A stretch of 64,000 nucleotides of DNA from Cupriavidus oxalaticus (GTDB lineage Bacteria; Pseudomonadota; Gammaproteobacteria; Burkholderiales; Burkholderiaceae), in the NCBI RefSeq assembly GCF_016894385.1, contig NZ_CP069812.1:620001-684000 (forward strand), in the 5' to 3' direction. Positions within the stretch are counted from its first letter, which is position 1; each line of letters starts with the position of its first letter. Shown piece after piece: positions 54,921 through 63,790 of the stretch. Under the pieces are notes generated by a model that was not told the DNA's origin, made no database searches, and worked only from the letters and a program-made list of their open reading frames with translations. Both the position numbers and the translations under genes were made by a program.

Positions 54921-55808
54921 ATGGCGCGTGTTCTGCGGGTGGCGGCGTGGGGACTGGCCGGCGTGGCCGCCGCCGTGGCCGTGGCGGCCTATGCCGCGGT
55001 CTGGGTCGGCGAGCGCAAGGCGACACGGACCGTGGCGGTGCAGGTCGCGCCTCTGCCCTTGCGTGACGACGCCGCCGCCATTGCCCACGGCAAGTACCTC
55101 TATGAATCGCGCGGCTGCATGGAGTGCCACGGCGCCGGCGCCGGCGGCAAGCAAGTGTTCGACGAGCCCAACGGCCTGCGCGTGCGCGCGCCCGACCTGA
55201 CCCGCGCCAACCCCGCCATCGCCGCGTACCGCGCCGAGGACTGGGTGCGCAGCGTGCGCCATGGCGTGGCGCCGTCGGGCCGGCCGCTGCTGATCATGCC
55301 GAGCGAGGACTACAACCGCCTCAGCGACGAAGACCTCAGTGCGCTGGTGGCCTACCTGCGCAGCCTGCCGCCGGGCATGGGCGCGCCCGCCGAGGTCACC
55401 CTGCCATGGATGGTGCGCGCGCTGTACGGCGTAGGCATGGTGCGGGATGCGGCGTCCAAGATCGACCACAGCCTGCCGGTGCAGCCGGCGCAGGTGCCGG
55501 CGGCCACTGCGCAGTACGGCGGTTATGTCGCCAATGCGTGCCTGGGCTGCCATGGCCATGACTTCAGCGGCGGCAAGATCCCCGGCGCGCCGCCCGACTG
55601 GCCGCCGGCGGCCGACTTGCGCCCGGTCTCGGGCGGCCCCATGTCGCGCTATGGCCAGGCCAGTGCATTTATAGAGATGATGCGCAGCGGCAAGCGGCCC
55701 GACGGCTCGCAGATCAGCCGGGTGATGCCGTTCGACTCGTTCGGGCGCATGAACGATACCGAGCTGACGGCGCTGTACCTCTTCCTCGCGGATATGCCGC
55801 GGCGCTGA
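54921..55808 (+). CDS. Diheme c-type cytochrome, membrane anchored
   Basis: A 295-residue protein. One N-terminal hydrophobic helix (about residues 4-30), then two cytochrome c domains with heme sites CMECH (about 66-70) and CLGCH (about 214-218) and candidate Met ligands downstream of each (LLIMPSEDY; SRVMPFDSF). Located in the periplasm, where it would carry electrons between a dehydrogenase and the respiratory chain; the partner is not in the window. Start ATG at 54921 follows GGGGAG. Confidence 0.85.
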   Translation: MARVLRVAAWGLAGVAAAVAVAAYAAVWVGERKATRTVAVQVAPLPLRDDAAAIAHGKYLYESRGCMECHGAGAGGKQVFDEPNGLRVRAPDLTRANPAIAAYRAEDWVRSVRHGVAPSGRPLLIMPSEDYNRLSDEDLSALVAYLRSLPPGMGAPAEVTLPWMVRALYGVGMVRDAASKIDHSLPVQPAQVPAATAQYGGYVANACLGCHGHDFSGGKIPGAPPDWPPAADLRPVSGGPMSRYGQASAFIEMMRSGKRPDGSQISRVMPFDSFGRMNDTELTALYLFLADMPRR

Positions 55809-55832
55809 CGTCGGGCTGTCACCGCGCTCGCC

Positions 55833-56999
55833 TCATTGCCTTGCCAGCCGGCGTCCTGCGGCGATGCCCGGCAGCTCCACCCAGCGGTGCAGCAGCAGCG
55901 CCAGGCCCAGCGCCAGCCCGGCGTCGATGGCAAAGCGCAGCAGCTGCAGGCCGGTCTGGTCGGGCGTCAGTTCGGGCATCAGCCGCTTGACGCCCTCGAT
56001 CACCGTCGGATGCACCAGGTAAAGCGCGTACGACAGCTCGCCCAGCCACACCAGCGCGCGCGGCACGCGCAGCATGCCGGTATGCTCGGCCGCGACCGCG
56101 CCCGCCAGCAGCAGCGCGGCGGGCACGCCGCGGCCGGCCAGGCTGAAGTCCGGGCCGACCAGCGGCAGCGACAGCGCGAACGCCGCACAGCCGGTGGCCA
56201 GCATCGCCAGCGCGATCGACGGCGTCAGCAGGTGGCGCCAGCGCGCATAGGCCCAGGCCAGCAGGCAGCCGAGCAGGAATTCCAGCACCAGCGGGTTGCT
56301 CGCCATCGCCAGCCACGGCGACGCGAACGGGTAGCCCTGCGCGGGATCGGCGACCAGCGTGCCGAAGCGCCACCACGGCAGCACCAGCGTCGCCAGCGCG
56401 AACAGTGCCAGCACCACCCACAGCGCGCGCCGCCCGGCCAGCAGCAGCCCGAGCGCGAACGCGGCATAGAACGCGATCTCGTAGTTGAGCGACCAGCCTA
56501 CGTACAACGCTGGATAGCCGTAATAGGGCGCGTGCGCGGTGGTGGTGGGCAGGAACGCCAGCGATGCGGCGAACAGCGCCGGCGTCACCGGGTTGAGCAG
56601 CAGTGCGTGCAGCACCGACATGGCCCAGTACGGCGGCGCCAGCCGGAACGCGCGGCGGACCAGGAAGCTGAGCGGGTGCTCGGGGCGCGGCCGCGCCAGC
56701 ACCGCGACCCAGGCAATGATGAAGCCGCTGATGACGAAGAACACATCGACGCCGACATGGCCGCGCTTGATCACGTTGGCGGTCAGCCAGCCCAGCACGG
56801 GTGCGTCGGCCCCGCCCAGCGCGAGGCCGGAGTGGTAGACGACCACGAAGGCCGCGGCCAGGCCGCGCAGCGCCTGGATGCTGTCGAGCCGGGCAATGGC
56901 AGGGGAGGTGCGGAAGGTGCGGAAGGTGGCGGGAGCGTCGGCGGCGCGGGGGGCCGCGGCGGGCCGCACCGCGCACGGCGGTGCTGGCGTACCCGTCAC
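55833..56999 (-). CDS. Acyltransferase 3 family membrane protein
   Basis: About 388 residues with ten or so membrane helices. The family signature appears early: LDSIQALRGLAAAFVVVYHSG, with the catalytic-type His, then GHVGVDVFFVISGFIIAW. These enzymes acylate surface sugars or other exported molecules. The true start is uncertain: no ATG lies near the domain start; a GTG at 56999 gives a normal length but lacks a good RBS, while the frame stays open to 57374. Confidence 0.82.
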   Translation of the reverse strand: MTGTPAPPCAVRPAAAPRAADAPATFRTFRTSPAIARLDSIQALRGLAAAFVVVYHSGLALGGADAPVLGWLTANVIKRGHVGVDVFFVISGFIIAWVAVLARPRPEHPLSFLVRRAFRLAPPYWAMSVLHALLLNPVTPALFAASLAFLPTTTAHAPYYGYPALYVGWSLNYEIAFYAAFALGLLLAGRRALWVVLALFALATLVLPWWRFGTLVADPAQGYPFASPWLAMASNPLVLEFLLGCLLAWAYARWRHLLTPSIALAMLATGCAAFALSLPLVGPDFSLAGRGVPAALLLAGAVAAEHTGMLRVPRALVWLGELSYALYLVHPTVIEGVKRLMPELTPDQTGLQLLRFAIDAGLALGLALLLHRWVELPGIAAGRRLARQ

Positions 57000-57407
57000 C
57001 GGAAGGTGGCGTTCTGGAATAGTCGGCGGCACTGTTTCAGCGGCGGGAATCCGCAAGCGATGAATCCATGAGGGACAGCGGCCGGATGCACAAAGTTCGT
57101 CAAAAGCCGTCGAAGCGCGCGTATGCGCCCCACGCGACCCAATACACGGGCCCAATACACGGCCCACCGCCTCCGTCAAGGTGACCGGAATTGCACTATT
57201 CCCGCTGGTCCCGTGCGCCGCGCCTGTGCATCCCCGGAATGCTGGCGGGTGCGCTTGCTGCCATCGCACCAGTGCTTGCGCCAGGGTGCTGCACCCTATT
57301 GCGTTTGCGCGCCGGGCCGCGTAGAACGTGGAGACACTGCGCCGTCCGGCTGCCCCGCTGCACACCGGCAGCACCGGACCGGCGCGCCGGACGTTCGAGG
57401 TGTGGCC
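57000..57407. other. Divergent intergenic region, about 400 bases
   Basis: Between the acyltransferase and the small winged-helix gene. Open frames run through it on both strands but none has a start signal or recognisable protein. TGCACTATTCC near 57193 is AT-richer and might be promoter DNA. Nothing else seen. Confidence 0.4.
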
Positions 57408-57695
57408 ATGGAGACCCAGGAAAGTACCCTAACCCTTGCGCTGATGACGGAGCCCGCACGGGCCCGCGTGTGCCGCGCGCTGCTCGACGCGGGCGAGAAC
57501 GGGCTGCCCGCGGCCGACCTGGCCCACATCGCGAAGGTGAGCCTGGCACGTGCCGGCCACCTGTTCCAGGAACTGGTGCAGGCCGAGGTGCTGGCACTGT
57601 CGATCCAGGAGCGCAAGGTCTGCTACGTGCTCAAGGCGCGGCGCGCGGTCACCGAAGCGCTCGGCTACATCGACGCGAGCGGCCTGGCTGACTGA
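57408..57695 (+). CDS. Small ArsR-like winged-helix protein
   Basis: A 95-residue protein whose pattern (TEPARARVCRALLDAGENGLP, ADLAHIAKVSLARAGHLFQELVQAEVL, then a beta-wing KVCYVLKARRAV) fits a winged helix-turn-helix of the ArsR group. No metal-binding cysteine pair is present, so metal sensing is unlikely. ATG at 57408 with GAGG eight bases upstream. No operon partner. Confidence 0.75.
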   Translation: METQESTLTLALMTEPARARVCRALLDAGENGLPAADLAHIAKVSLARAGHLFQELVQAEVLALSIQERKVCYVLKARRAVTEALGYIDASGLAD

Positions 57696-57772
57696 GTGCG
57701 TCCGGTGCCACGCGGACGGCAAAATGCCGGCCACTGATGCCGGCCCACTGTGCTGGTCACTGATCCCGGCCG

Positions 57773-59320
57773 CTATTTCTGCATCTGCCTGATCGCGCGG
57801 TCGCGCGTCACCTGCATGTCCTGCATGAGCCGGTATGCCGCGTAGTACTTGAAGATATTGCGCACATAGGTGGTGGTCTCGATGCCGATCTTCTCCGCCA
57901 CCACGATCTCGACATTGTTGAACCACTTGTCGGGATCCAGCCCGCGCGCCGCCGCTTCCTTGCGCATCTTGGCGATATTGCCCGGCCCGGCGTTATAGCT
58001 GGCAAAGGCGAACAGCGGCCGGTTCGATTCCGAGAAATGCGCGTCGGGGAAGTACCTCGTCATCAGCCGGTCCATGTATTTGGCGCCGGCGTGCACGTTG
58101 GCCTCGGCCATCCGGATATTGCCGACATTCAGCTCCTTGCCGGTGGCCGGCATGATCTGCATGATGCCGACCGCGCCGACATGGCTGCGCGCCTCCTGGT
58201 TCAGCTGTGACTCCTGGAAGCCCTGCGCGGCCAGCATCAGCGGGTCGAAGCCATAGTCCTTGCCGTACTTCTCGAAGAAGGCGATGGTCTGCTGGAAACG
58301 CTTGTACTCGGCATCGTCGGTGTTGTTCTTGATCTGTTTGACGCGCTGCATGGTCTGCTTGAGCAGGTACTCCGCCACGCCCTGCTTCTTGACAAAGTTG
58401 ACGTAGAAGTCATCGATCGCCTGCCGCAGCTGCGGGCTGTTCTTGCGGAAGGCCCAGCCGACATAGCCGCCTTCGCGCACGGCCAGGTCCTCGCGCACCT
58501 TGATGTCCGGCAGGATCTGCGCCCACGTCGCGGCCTTCCAGTCATCGACCACCACGATCTGCAGCACGCCCGCGTTGAGCATCTCGAGCACGTCTTCGTC
58601 TTCGAGCGCGTCGGGCAGCATGACCAGCTTCATCGGCGCCTTGCCGGCGTGGCGCAGGCCGTCGTTCAGCACGGTCAGGCTCTCGAAATAGCTGCTGGCG
58701 CGCCGTACGTGCACGGTCTTTCCGGCGAGGTCGTCGAGGCGCTGCAACGCCGGCGCCTTCGGCCCCGTGACCACCAGCTCGCGCACCGGCTTGCGGTCGC
58801 GCGGCGCGGCGAAATCGACCTGCTTCAGCCGGTTCTCGGTCTCGGTCAGGTTGCCGGCGGCGATATCGCCAAGCCCCGCCGTCAGGTCGGGCAGCAGGCG
58901 ATCGCGCGTGGTCGGGATGATGATGACGGTCAGCGGGCGCTTGCCGAGCTGGTCGGCGTATTTCTTGTTCAGGTAGCGCTCGAAGTTGCGCACCAGCTCC
59001 GCGGTCAGCCCGCGCTCGCGCCCCTTGTCGCTGAAATAGAGCGTGCGGCTGTATGGCACCAGCACGCGGATGACGCGGCTCTTGAGCATCACGTCGAAGT
59101 CGCCGGTACGGGGCTTGTTGGCAAGGCTCAGGCCGCGTGGCTTGGCGGGTTCCGCCTTGCTCGGCGCGGCGGTCGCGGGAGGGGCCACCGCCGCGGATGC
59201 CGGATTTTGCGCAGGCGGTTTTTGCTGCGCTACGGCAGAGGGTCCACACAGGCTGAACGTGCCCATCAGGCCGGACAGAAGGAGGCCTGCCAACCAACGG
59301 GAAGGGCGGACAGCGGACAT
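57773..59320 (-). CDS. MltF-like membrane-bound lytic transglycosylase
   Basis: A 515-residue exported protein. Signal peptide about residues 1-31; Pro/Ala-rich linker; a family-3 solute-binding-like domain (about 75-320, RVLVPYSRTLYFSDKGRERG, DIAAGNLTETENR, LAGKTVHVRRASSYFESL); then an SLT domain (about 345-500) with the catalytic Glu in GFQESQLNQEARSHVGAVGIMQIMP and NAGPGNI. Cleaves peptidoglycan with anhydro-sugar formation; in the MltF family the binding domain regulates activity. ATG at 59320. Confidence 0.9.
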   Translation of the reverse strand: MSAVRPSRWLAGLLLSGLMGTFSLCGPSAVAQQKPPAQNPASAAVAPPATAAPSKAEPAKPRGLSLANKPRTGDFDVMLKSRVIRVLVPYSRTLYFSDKGRERGLTAELVRNFERYLNKKYADQLGKRPLTVIIIPTTRDRLLPDLTAGLGDIAAGNLTETENRLKQVDFAAPRDRKPVRELVVTGPKAPALQRLDDLAGKTVHVRRASSYFESLTVLNDGLRHAGKAPMKLVMLPDALEDEDVLEMLNAGVLQIVVVDDWKAATWAQILPDIKVREDLAVREGGYVGWAFRKNSPQLRQAIDDFYVNFVKKQGVAEYLLKQTMQRVKQIKNNTDDAEYKRFQQTIAFFEKYGKDYGFDPLMLAAQGFQESQLNQEARSHVGAVGIMQIMPATGKELNVGNIRMAEANVHAGAKYMDRLMTRYFPDAHFSESNRPLFAFASYNAGPGNIAKMRKEAAARGLDPDKWFNNVEIVVAEKIGIETTTYVRNIFKYYAAYRLMQDMQVTRDRAIRQMQK

Positions 59321-59473
59321 GGCGGGGAATGCAAGCCGCGCAAGCAGGCGCGCGGTTTGCCCATATGGAGTCTAGGCGCGAAATGGCGACTTGCAAGCGG
59401 GCGGCAGTGCGCAGGCTAGGGGAAGCGCGGAGGTGGACAAGGAAGGAGGGAACGCGTTGCGGCAGCAGAAGAA

Positions 59474-59497
59474 GATGGCCGGCTTGCGCCGGCCATC
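59474..59497 (-). terminator. Hairpin terminator of the Lys/Glu-rich exported protein gene
   Basis: GATGGCCGGC, TTGC, GCCGGCCATC: perfect 10-bp stem with a four-base loop, 28 bases past the stop, followed on the minus strand by TTCTTCTG, a weak T-rich tract. Confidence 0.75.
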
Positions 59498-59525
59498 GAT
59501 CTCGTTTGCAGCTTGCGTGACTGCG

Positions 59526-59876
59526 CTACTGCTTGGGCGCGGCCATTTCCTGGCGGGCCGTCGAGTCCGCGGCCTTGTTCTCGACCTTGCGCTCCTGCTT
59601 GGCCTCACCAACTTCTTCCTTGTACTCGCCCTTGGCGGCCTTCTTCTTCGCCTTGTATTCGTCGGAGGCGCGCTTGCGTGCCTCGCGGCGCTCGACCAGC
59701 GGGTCCTTGGGCGGCTCGATCTGGGTCATGCCGGGCGGCACGCCTTGCGCGCCGGCCGCCGGTGCCGCGGGTGCGGCCGTGGTCTGGGCGAAAACGGTGG
59801 CACAGCTGAGGCCTGCCAGGCCGGCGGCAATCGCGCCGACGATCTTGGGAAGGCGAGCGGGCTGTTTCGGATCCAT
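59526..59876 (-). CDS. Lys/Glu-rich exported hypothetical protein
   Basis: A 116-residue protein with a signal peptide (about residues 10-31, ending CATVFAQ), an Ala/Pro-rich linker, and a highly charged C-terminal half (RREARKRASDEYKAKKKAAKGEY and KEEVGEAKQERK) that should be a single alpha-helix. Likely periplasmic; family role unknown. ATG at 59876 with GGAGG seven bases upstream; a good terminator follows. Confidence 0.82.
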   Translation of the reverse strand: MDPKQPARLPKIVGAIAAGLAGLSCATVFAQTTAAPAAPAAGAQGVPPGMTQIEPPKDPLVERREARKRASDEYKAKKKAAKGEYKEEVGEAKQERKVENKAADSTARQEMAAPKQ

Positions 59877-60095
59877 GGAAAACCTCCAGAGTTGTTGTCG
59901 GAGGCGCCGGCAGTGGAGGGTCCCGGCGCGGCTGGTACCGCGCATCGACACCGGGGCGGGATGCAGCGGTAGCACTCAGTCTAGGCAGCGGGGCCATGTT
60001 GCGCTGTCGGTCGCGCGCTGATGCGGCGCCGGCATTACTCCTACACGGCCGCGTTGATGCCTGGCCGCAACAAGCTCCGGGCAAGGGAGCGGATT

Positions 60096-60971
60096 TCAGC
60101 GAGGCGGCGCCAGCGCCACGCCCAGCAGCGCGGCGATCAGCGGCCGGTCCTTGCGCACGTCCAGGCAGCACAGCGCGTAGTCGATCGACAGCAGCGCGTC
60201 GTCGACCGGCACTTCCTGCAGTCCCGGCAGCGGGATGCATTCGATCTGCGTGACGAAGCTGATGCCCATGCCGCTGGCCACCGCATGCAGCGTGGCCTCG
60301 CGGCTGTTGATCTCCATCGTGCAGTGCAAGGCCACGCCATGCTGCGCGCAGGCGCGTTCCACGCGGTCGCGCGTCTTCGAACCCGGCTCGCGCAGGATCA
60401 CCGGCTCACCGGCAAGGTCCTGCAGGGCGATGGCATTGCGCGCCGCCAGCCGGTGGCCGCGCGGCACCACCGCGACGATGCGTTCGCTGCGGTAGGGCAC
60501 GATGTGCAGCCCCGGCACGGGATCGGGTTCGGCCACGATGCCGAGGTCGATGTCGAAGTCCTGCAGGCCCCGCAGCACCGACTCTTCCGAACCGATGGTG
60601 ACGGTCAGTTCCAGCGAGGGATGCGCTTCGCGGAAGGCATGCGCCAGCCCCAGCGCGATCGGCGGCGAGACCGCGCCCACGCGCACCAGCCCGGTCTTGA
60701 GCTTGTGCGCGCTGTGCAGAAACTGCATCGCTTCCTCTTCCTGCCCGAACAGTCCCTGCGTGATGGCGTAGAGGCGCGCGCCGGTGTCGGTCAGGCGCAC
60801 GGTGCGGCCGGCGCGCAGGAACAGCTCCACGCCGAAGCGCATCTCCAGCGCCTTGACCTGGTCGGTCACGGTGGGCTGCCCGATATGCAGGTACTGCGCC
60901 GCGGCGGTGAAGCCGCCGGTGCGCGCCACCGCGTGGAAGCAGCGGATCGCCTTGTAGTACTGGTGGAACAT
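60096..60971 (-). CDS. LysR-family regulator of aminoethylphosphonate catabolism type
   Basis: A 291-residue LysR protein: N-terminal winged helix (CFHAVARTGGFTAAAQYLHIGQPTVTDQVKALE) and a type-2 periplasmic-binding effector domain (VGAVSPPIALGLAHAF and VILREPGSKTRDRVE). It resembles the LysR proteins that accompany 2-aminoethylphosphonate genes and is divergent from a phosphonate-type gene cluster across 245 bases. Likely activates that cluster with a phosphonate intermediate as effector; inferred from context. ATG at 60971. Confidence 0.83.
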   Translation of the reverse strand: MFHQYYKAIRCFHAVARTGGFTAAAQYLHIGQPTVTDQVKALEMRFGVELFLRAGRTVRLTDTGARLYAITQGLFGQEEEAMQFLHSAHKLKTGLVRVGAVSPPIALGLAHAFREAHPSLELTVTIGSEESVLRGLQDFDIDLGIVAEPDPVPGLHIVPYRSERIVAVVPRGHRLAARNAIALQDLAGEPVILREPGSKTRDRVERACAQHGVALHCTMEINSREATLHAVASGMGISFVTQIECIPLPGLQEVPVDDALLSIDYALCCLDVRKDRPLIAALLGVALAPPR

Positions 60972-61216
60972 GTGGGGTCGTAGTGGTCTGGCCAGGACTG
61001 TCCGCGGGCCGGTGCCGCGGCGCCAAGAGTCTCCCACAGTCACACGGTGGCGCCCACGCGGGGTTTCCCCCGAGGCCGCGCGATCCATCGGTTTTTCCGC
61101 ATCGGCCCGTCAAAGATGCGATTGGACCGGCCCCTTGCGGTCTCCCACACTTCGGTCAACGCAGGGCGCGGCGCATGCCGCCTCCGCCCGGCCACAAAGA
61201 AAAGTGAGGAGACCCG

Positions 61217-62320
61217 ATGATCCATGCGTACTACAACCCCGTCTCGATCCACTGCGGGCTGGGCAGCCTTGACCGGCTGCCCGCCTTGCTGCACGGCCGG
61301 CGCGCCGTGGTGGTGACCTTCCCCGAAGCGCGCGCGCTGGGGCTGGTCGCCAGGCTCGAGGCACTGCTCGGCGCCGACCTCGTTGCGGTGATCGAGGACG
61401 TGCAGCCCAATCCCGACGTGGCGCAGCTGTCGGGCCTCTACAACCGCTTCTGGGAACAGCCCGACGCCTGCGATGCGATCGTCGCGGTCGGCGGCGGCAG
61501 CGCCATCGATACGGCCAAGGCGCTGATGGTCGGCACGGCCGGGACAACAGGCGGTGGCCGCTTCGATTCGCTGGTCAGCCTGCTCGCCACCGGCAAGCCA
61601 TTCGTGCCGGCGCACGTCAAGCCGCTGATCGCGGTGCCGACCACCGCGGGCACCGGCAGCGAAGTGACGCCGTGGGCCACCATCTGGGACGCGGCCAGCC
61701 AGAAGAAATATTCGCTGCACCTGGACGCCACCTGGCCGGAAGCGGCCATCGTCGACCCTGGGCTGATGGTGTCGGTGCCGCTGGGCACCACGGTCTCCAC
61801 CGGCCTCGACGCGCTCTCGCACGCGCTGGAATCGGTGTGGAACGTCAACGCCAACCCGATTTCCGACACCTACGCGGTGTCGGCGGTGGAAGACATCTTC
61901 GAGACCCTGCCGGCGCTGGTGCGCAACCCCGCGGACATCGCGCTGCGCGAGCGCATGGCGCTGGCCGCGCTCAAGGCTGGCCTGGCGTTCTCGAACACCA
62001 AGACCGCGCTGGCCCATTCGATCTCGTACGAAATGACGCTGCGCCACGGCCTGCCGCACGGCATCGCCTGTTCGTTCACGCTGCCGCTGGTGCTGGAGAA
62101 GGCGTGGGCGCGCCGCCCCGACCGCGACCGCACGCTGCAGCGGCTGTTCGGCCCGTCGCTGCAAGCCGGCCAGCAGCGGCTGCGCGCCTTCCTGCAAGGG
62201 CTGGGCGTGAAGACCGAGTTTGCCGACTACGGCGTTTCGGACGAAGAGGCCGGCGCCATGATCGCGCGTGCGCTGGACGGCGCGCGCGGCAGGAATTTCA
62301 TCGGCGCCGTGCCGGCCTAG
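61217..62320 (+). CDS. Phosphonate-associated iron-containing alcohol dehydrogenase
   Basis: A 367-residue group III, iron-dependent alcohol dehydrogenase. NAD-binding VGGGSAIDTAKAL, TAGTGSEVT, and metal ligands in STGLDALSHALESVW (Asp, His) and LRHGLPHGIACS (His) are present. It resembles the alcohol dehydrogenases repeatedly found in phosphonate gene clusters, which reduce phosphonoacetaldehyde or oxidise hydroxyethylphosphonate; direction here is not certain. ATG at 61217 follows GTGAGGAGACCCG. First gene of the cluster. Confidence 0.85.
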   Translation: MIHAYYNPVSIHCGLGSLDRLPALLHGRRAVVVTFPEARALGLVARLEALLGADLVAVIEDVQPNPDVAQLSGLYNRFWEQPDACDAIVAVGGGSAIDTAKALMVGTAGTTGGGRFDSLVSLLATGKPFVPAHVKPLIAVPTTAGTGSEVTPWATIWDAASQKKYSLHLDATWPEAAIVDPGLMVSVPLGTTVSTGLDALSHALESVWNVNANPISDTYAVSAVEDIFETLPALVRNPADIALRERMALAALKAGLAFSNTKTALAHSISYEMTLRHGLPHGIACSFTLPLVLEKAWARRPDRDRTLQRLFGPSLQAGQQRLRAFLQGLGVKTEFADYGVSDEEAGAMIARALDGARGRNFIGAVPA

Positions 62321-62362
62321 CGGCGCGCCCGCCACGGCCAAGCCACGGCCAATGTAACCCCG

Positions 62363-62373
62363 CCCCCCCCCCC
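62363..62373 (+). repeat. Run of 11 C before the MFS gene
   Basis: A homopolymer of eleven C between the alcohol dehydrogenase and the MFS gene, 41 bases before the latter's start. Such tracts are prone to slippage or sequencing error; being intergenic, length change would affect only the leader. Confidence 0.8.
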
Positions 62374-62414
62374 AGAGCCCGCCATACGGGCCGACAATAC
62401 AACAGGAGACAAAA

Positions 62415-63719
62415 ATGGAAACTGCCGATCGCATCCAGGTGGGGGCGTTCGTCGCCCCGGCTGCGCAATCGTTCCGGCGCGCGCAGTGGCGCATGCTGCT
62501 GGCCGCGATGTTCTGCTACTTCTTCTTCTACACCGGGCGCCAGACCTTCGGCTTTGCCATCCCCGGCATCCAGCAGGAATTCGGTTTTTCCAAGGAAGCG
62601 CTGGGCTGGGCCTCCACCTGCCTGTTGTGGTGCTACGCGATCGGGCAGGCCATCAACGGCAACCTCGGCGACAAGTTCGGCGGGCGCCGCGTGATGACGG
62701 CAGGCGCGATCCTGTCGTGCGCGGCCAACTGGGTGGTGAGCTTTGCCGTCGGCTTCAAGAGCCTGGCGATTCCCTGGGGCATCAACGGCTATTTCCAGGC
62801 GCTCGGCTGGGCGCCGGGCAGCCGGCTGCTGTCGAACTGGTGGGGCGCCGGCGAGCGCGGCAAGGTCTACGGCTTCTATGTGTTCGCCGCGGGCTGCGCG
62901 TCGGTGCTGTCGTTCGTCACGTCGATCGTGGTGGTCAATATCCTGCACCTGGACTGGCGCTGGATCTTCCGGCTGCCGGTGCTGCTGATGCTGCTGGGCG
63001 GCATCACCTTCTACCTGATCGTGCGCGAGCGTCCGGAAGACCTGGGCTACAAGTCGCCGGATACCGGCGCGGCCAGGGCCGAGGATGCCGGCCGGCCCGC
63101 GCCGGTGGAGACCGATGCCGACGAAAGCTCGTGGTCGCGCTACAAGGCCGTGCTGCGCAACCCGCGCCTGCTGATCGCAGGCCTGTCGATCGGTTTCCAG
63201 AATGCCGCGCGCTATGGCCTGATCGTCTGGGTGCCGGTGCACTTCCTGGGCAAGAACTGGAAGAGCGCCGAGACCCTGATCGACCCGGCATGGATCTCGG
63301 TGGCGTTGCCGGTGGGCATGGCCTTCGGCGCGCTGTCCAACGGCTGGATTTCCGACCGGCTGTTCGGCTCCAGCCGCAGCAAGGCCATCATGCTCTACAT
63401 GGTGCTGGGCGCGATCGCGTCGATGGTCATGTACCAGCTGCCGACGGGCATGGGCGCGATCATCGCGCTGTTCCTGGCCGGCTTCTTCGTCTATGGACCC
63501 GCCTCGTCGTTCTGGGCGCTGTGCCCGGACCTGGTCGGCGCCAGGCGCGCAGGGACCGCGACCGGCATCCTGAACTTCTTCTCTTACCTCCTCGCCGGCC
63601 TGGGCGAGCCGCTGATCGGGCGCATCCTGGACCAGTCGGGCAATACCTCGCTGGTGTTCCCGATCGTGGCGACCAGCTGCATGATCAGCGCCATCATCGC
63701 GGCGTTTATCCGCCGCTGA
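62415..63719 (+). CDS. MFS transporter (organophosphate:phosphate antiporter-like), phosphonate-associated
   Basis: A 434-residue, twelve-helix MFS protein. The N-terminal FYTGRQTFGFAIPGIQQEFGF, GNLGDKFGGRRVMTAG and FQALGWAPGSRLLSNWW are typical of the organophosphate/phosphonate carriers related to GlpT and UhpT. Genomic position suggests import of 2-aminoethylphosphonate or a related phosphonate. ATG at 62415 follows CAGGAGACAAAA. A large hairpin (63721-63751) follows before phnY. Confidence 0.85.
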   Translation: METADRIQVGAFVAPAAQSFRRAQWRMLLAAMFCYFFFYTGRQTFGFAIPGIQQEFGFSKEALGWASTCLLWCYAIGQAINGNLGDKFGGRRVMTAGAILSCAANWVVSFAVGFKSLAIPWGINGYFQALGWAPGSRLLSNWWGAGERGKVYGFYVFAAGCASVLSFVTSIVVVNILHLDWRWIFRLPVLLMLLGGITFYLIVRERPEDLGYKSPDTGAARAEDAGRPAPVETDADESSWSRYKAVLRNPRLLIAGLSIGFQNAARYGLIVWVPVHFLGKNWKSAETLIDPAWISVALPVGMAFGALSNGWISDRLFGSSRSKAIMLYMVLGAIASMVMYQLPTGMGAIIALFLAGFFVYGPASSFWALCPDLVGARRAGTATGILNFFSYLLAGLGEPLIGRILDQSGNTSLVFPIVATSCMISAIIAAFIRR

Positions 63720-63720
63720 A

Positions 63721-63751
63721 CGCAGGGGCCGGCACCGCGCCGGCTCCTGCG
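63721..63751 (+). other. 13-bp stem-loop between the MFS gene and phnY
   Basis: CGCAGGGGCCGGC, ACCGC, GCCGGCTCCTGCG with one G-U pair. No T-run follows, so it may slow or process the transcript, or protect the upstream message, rather than terminate it. Confidence 0.6.
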
Positions 63752-63790
63752 TCCCGTATTCCCCCATCCCGAAGACATCCTCCGCACATC

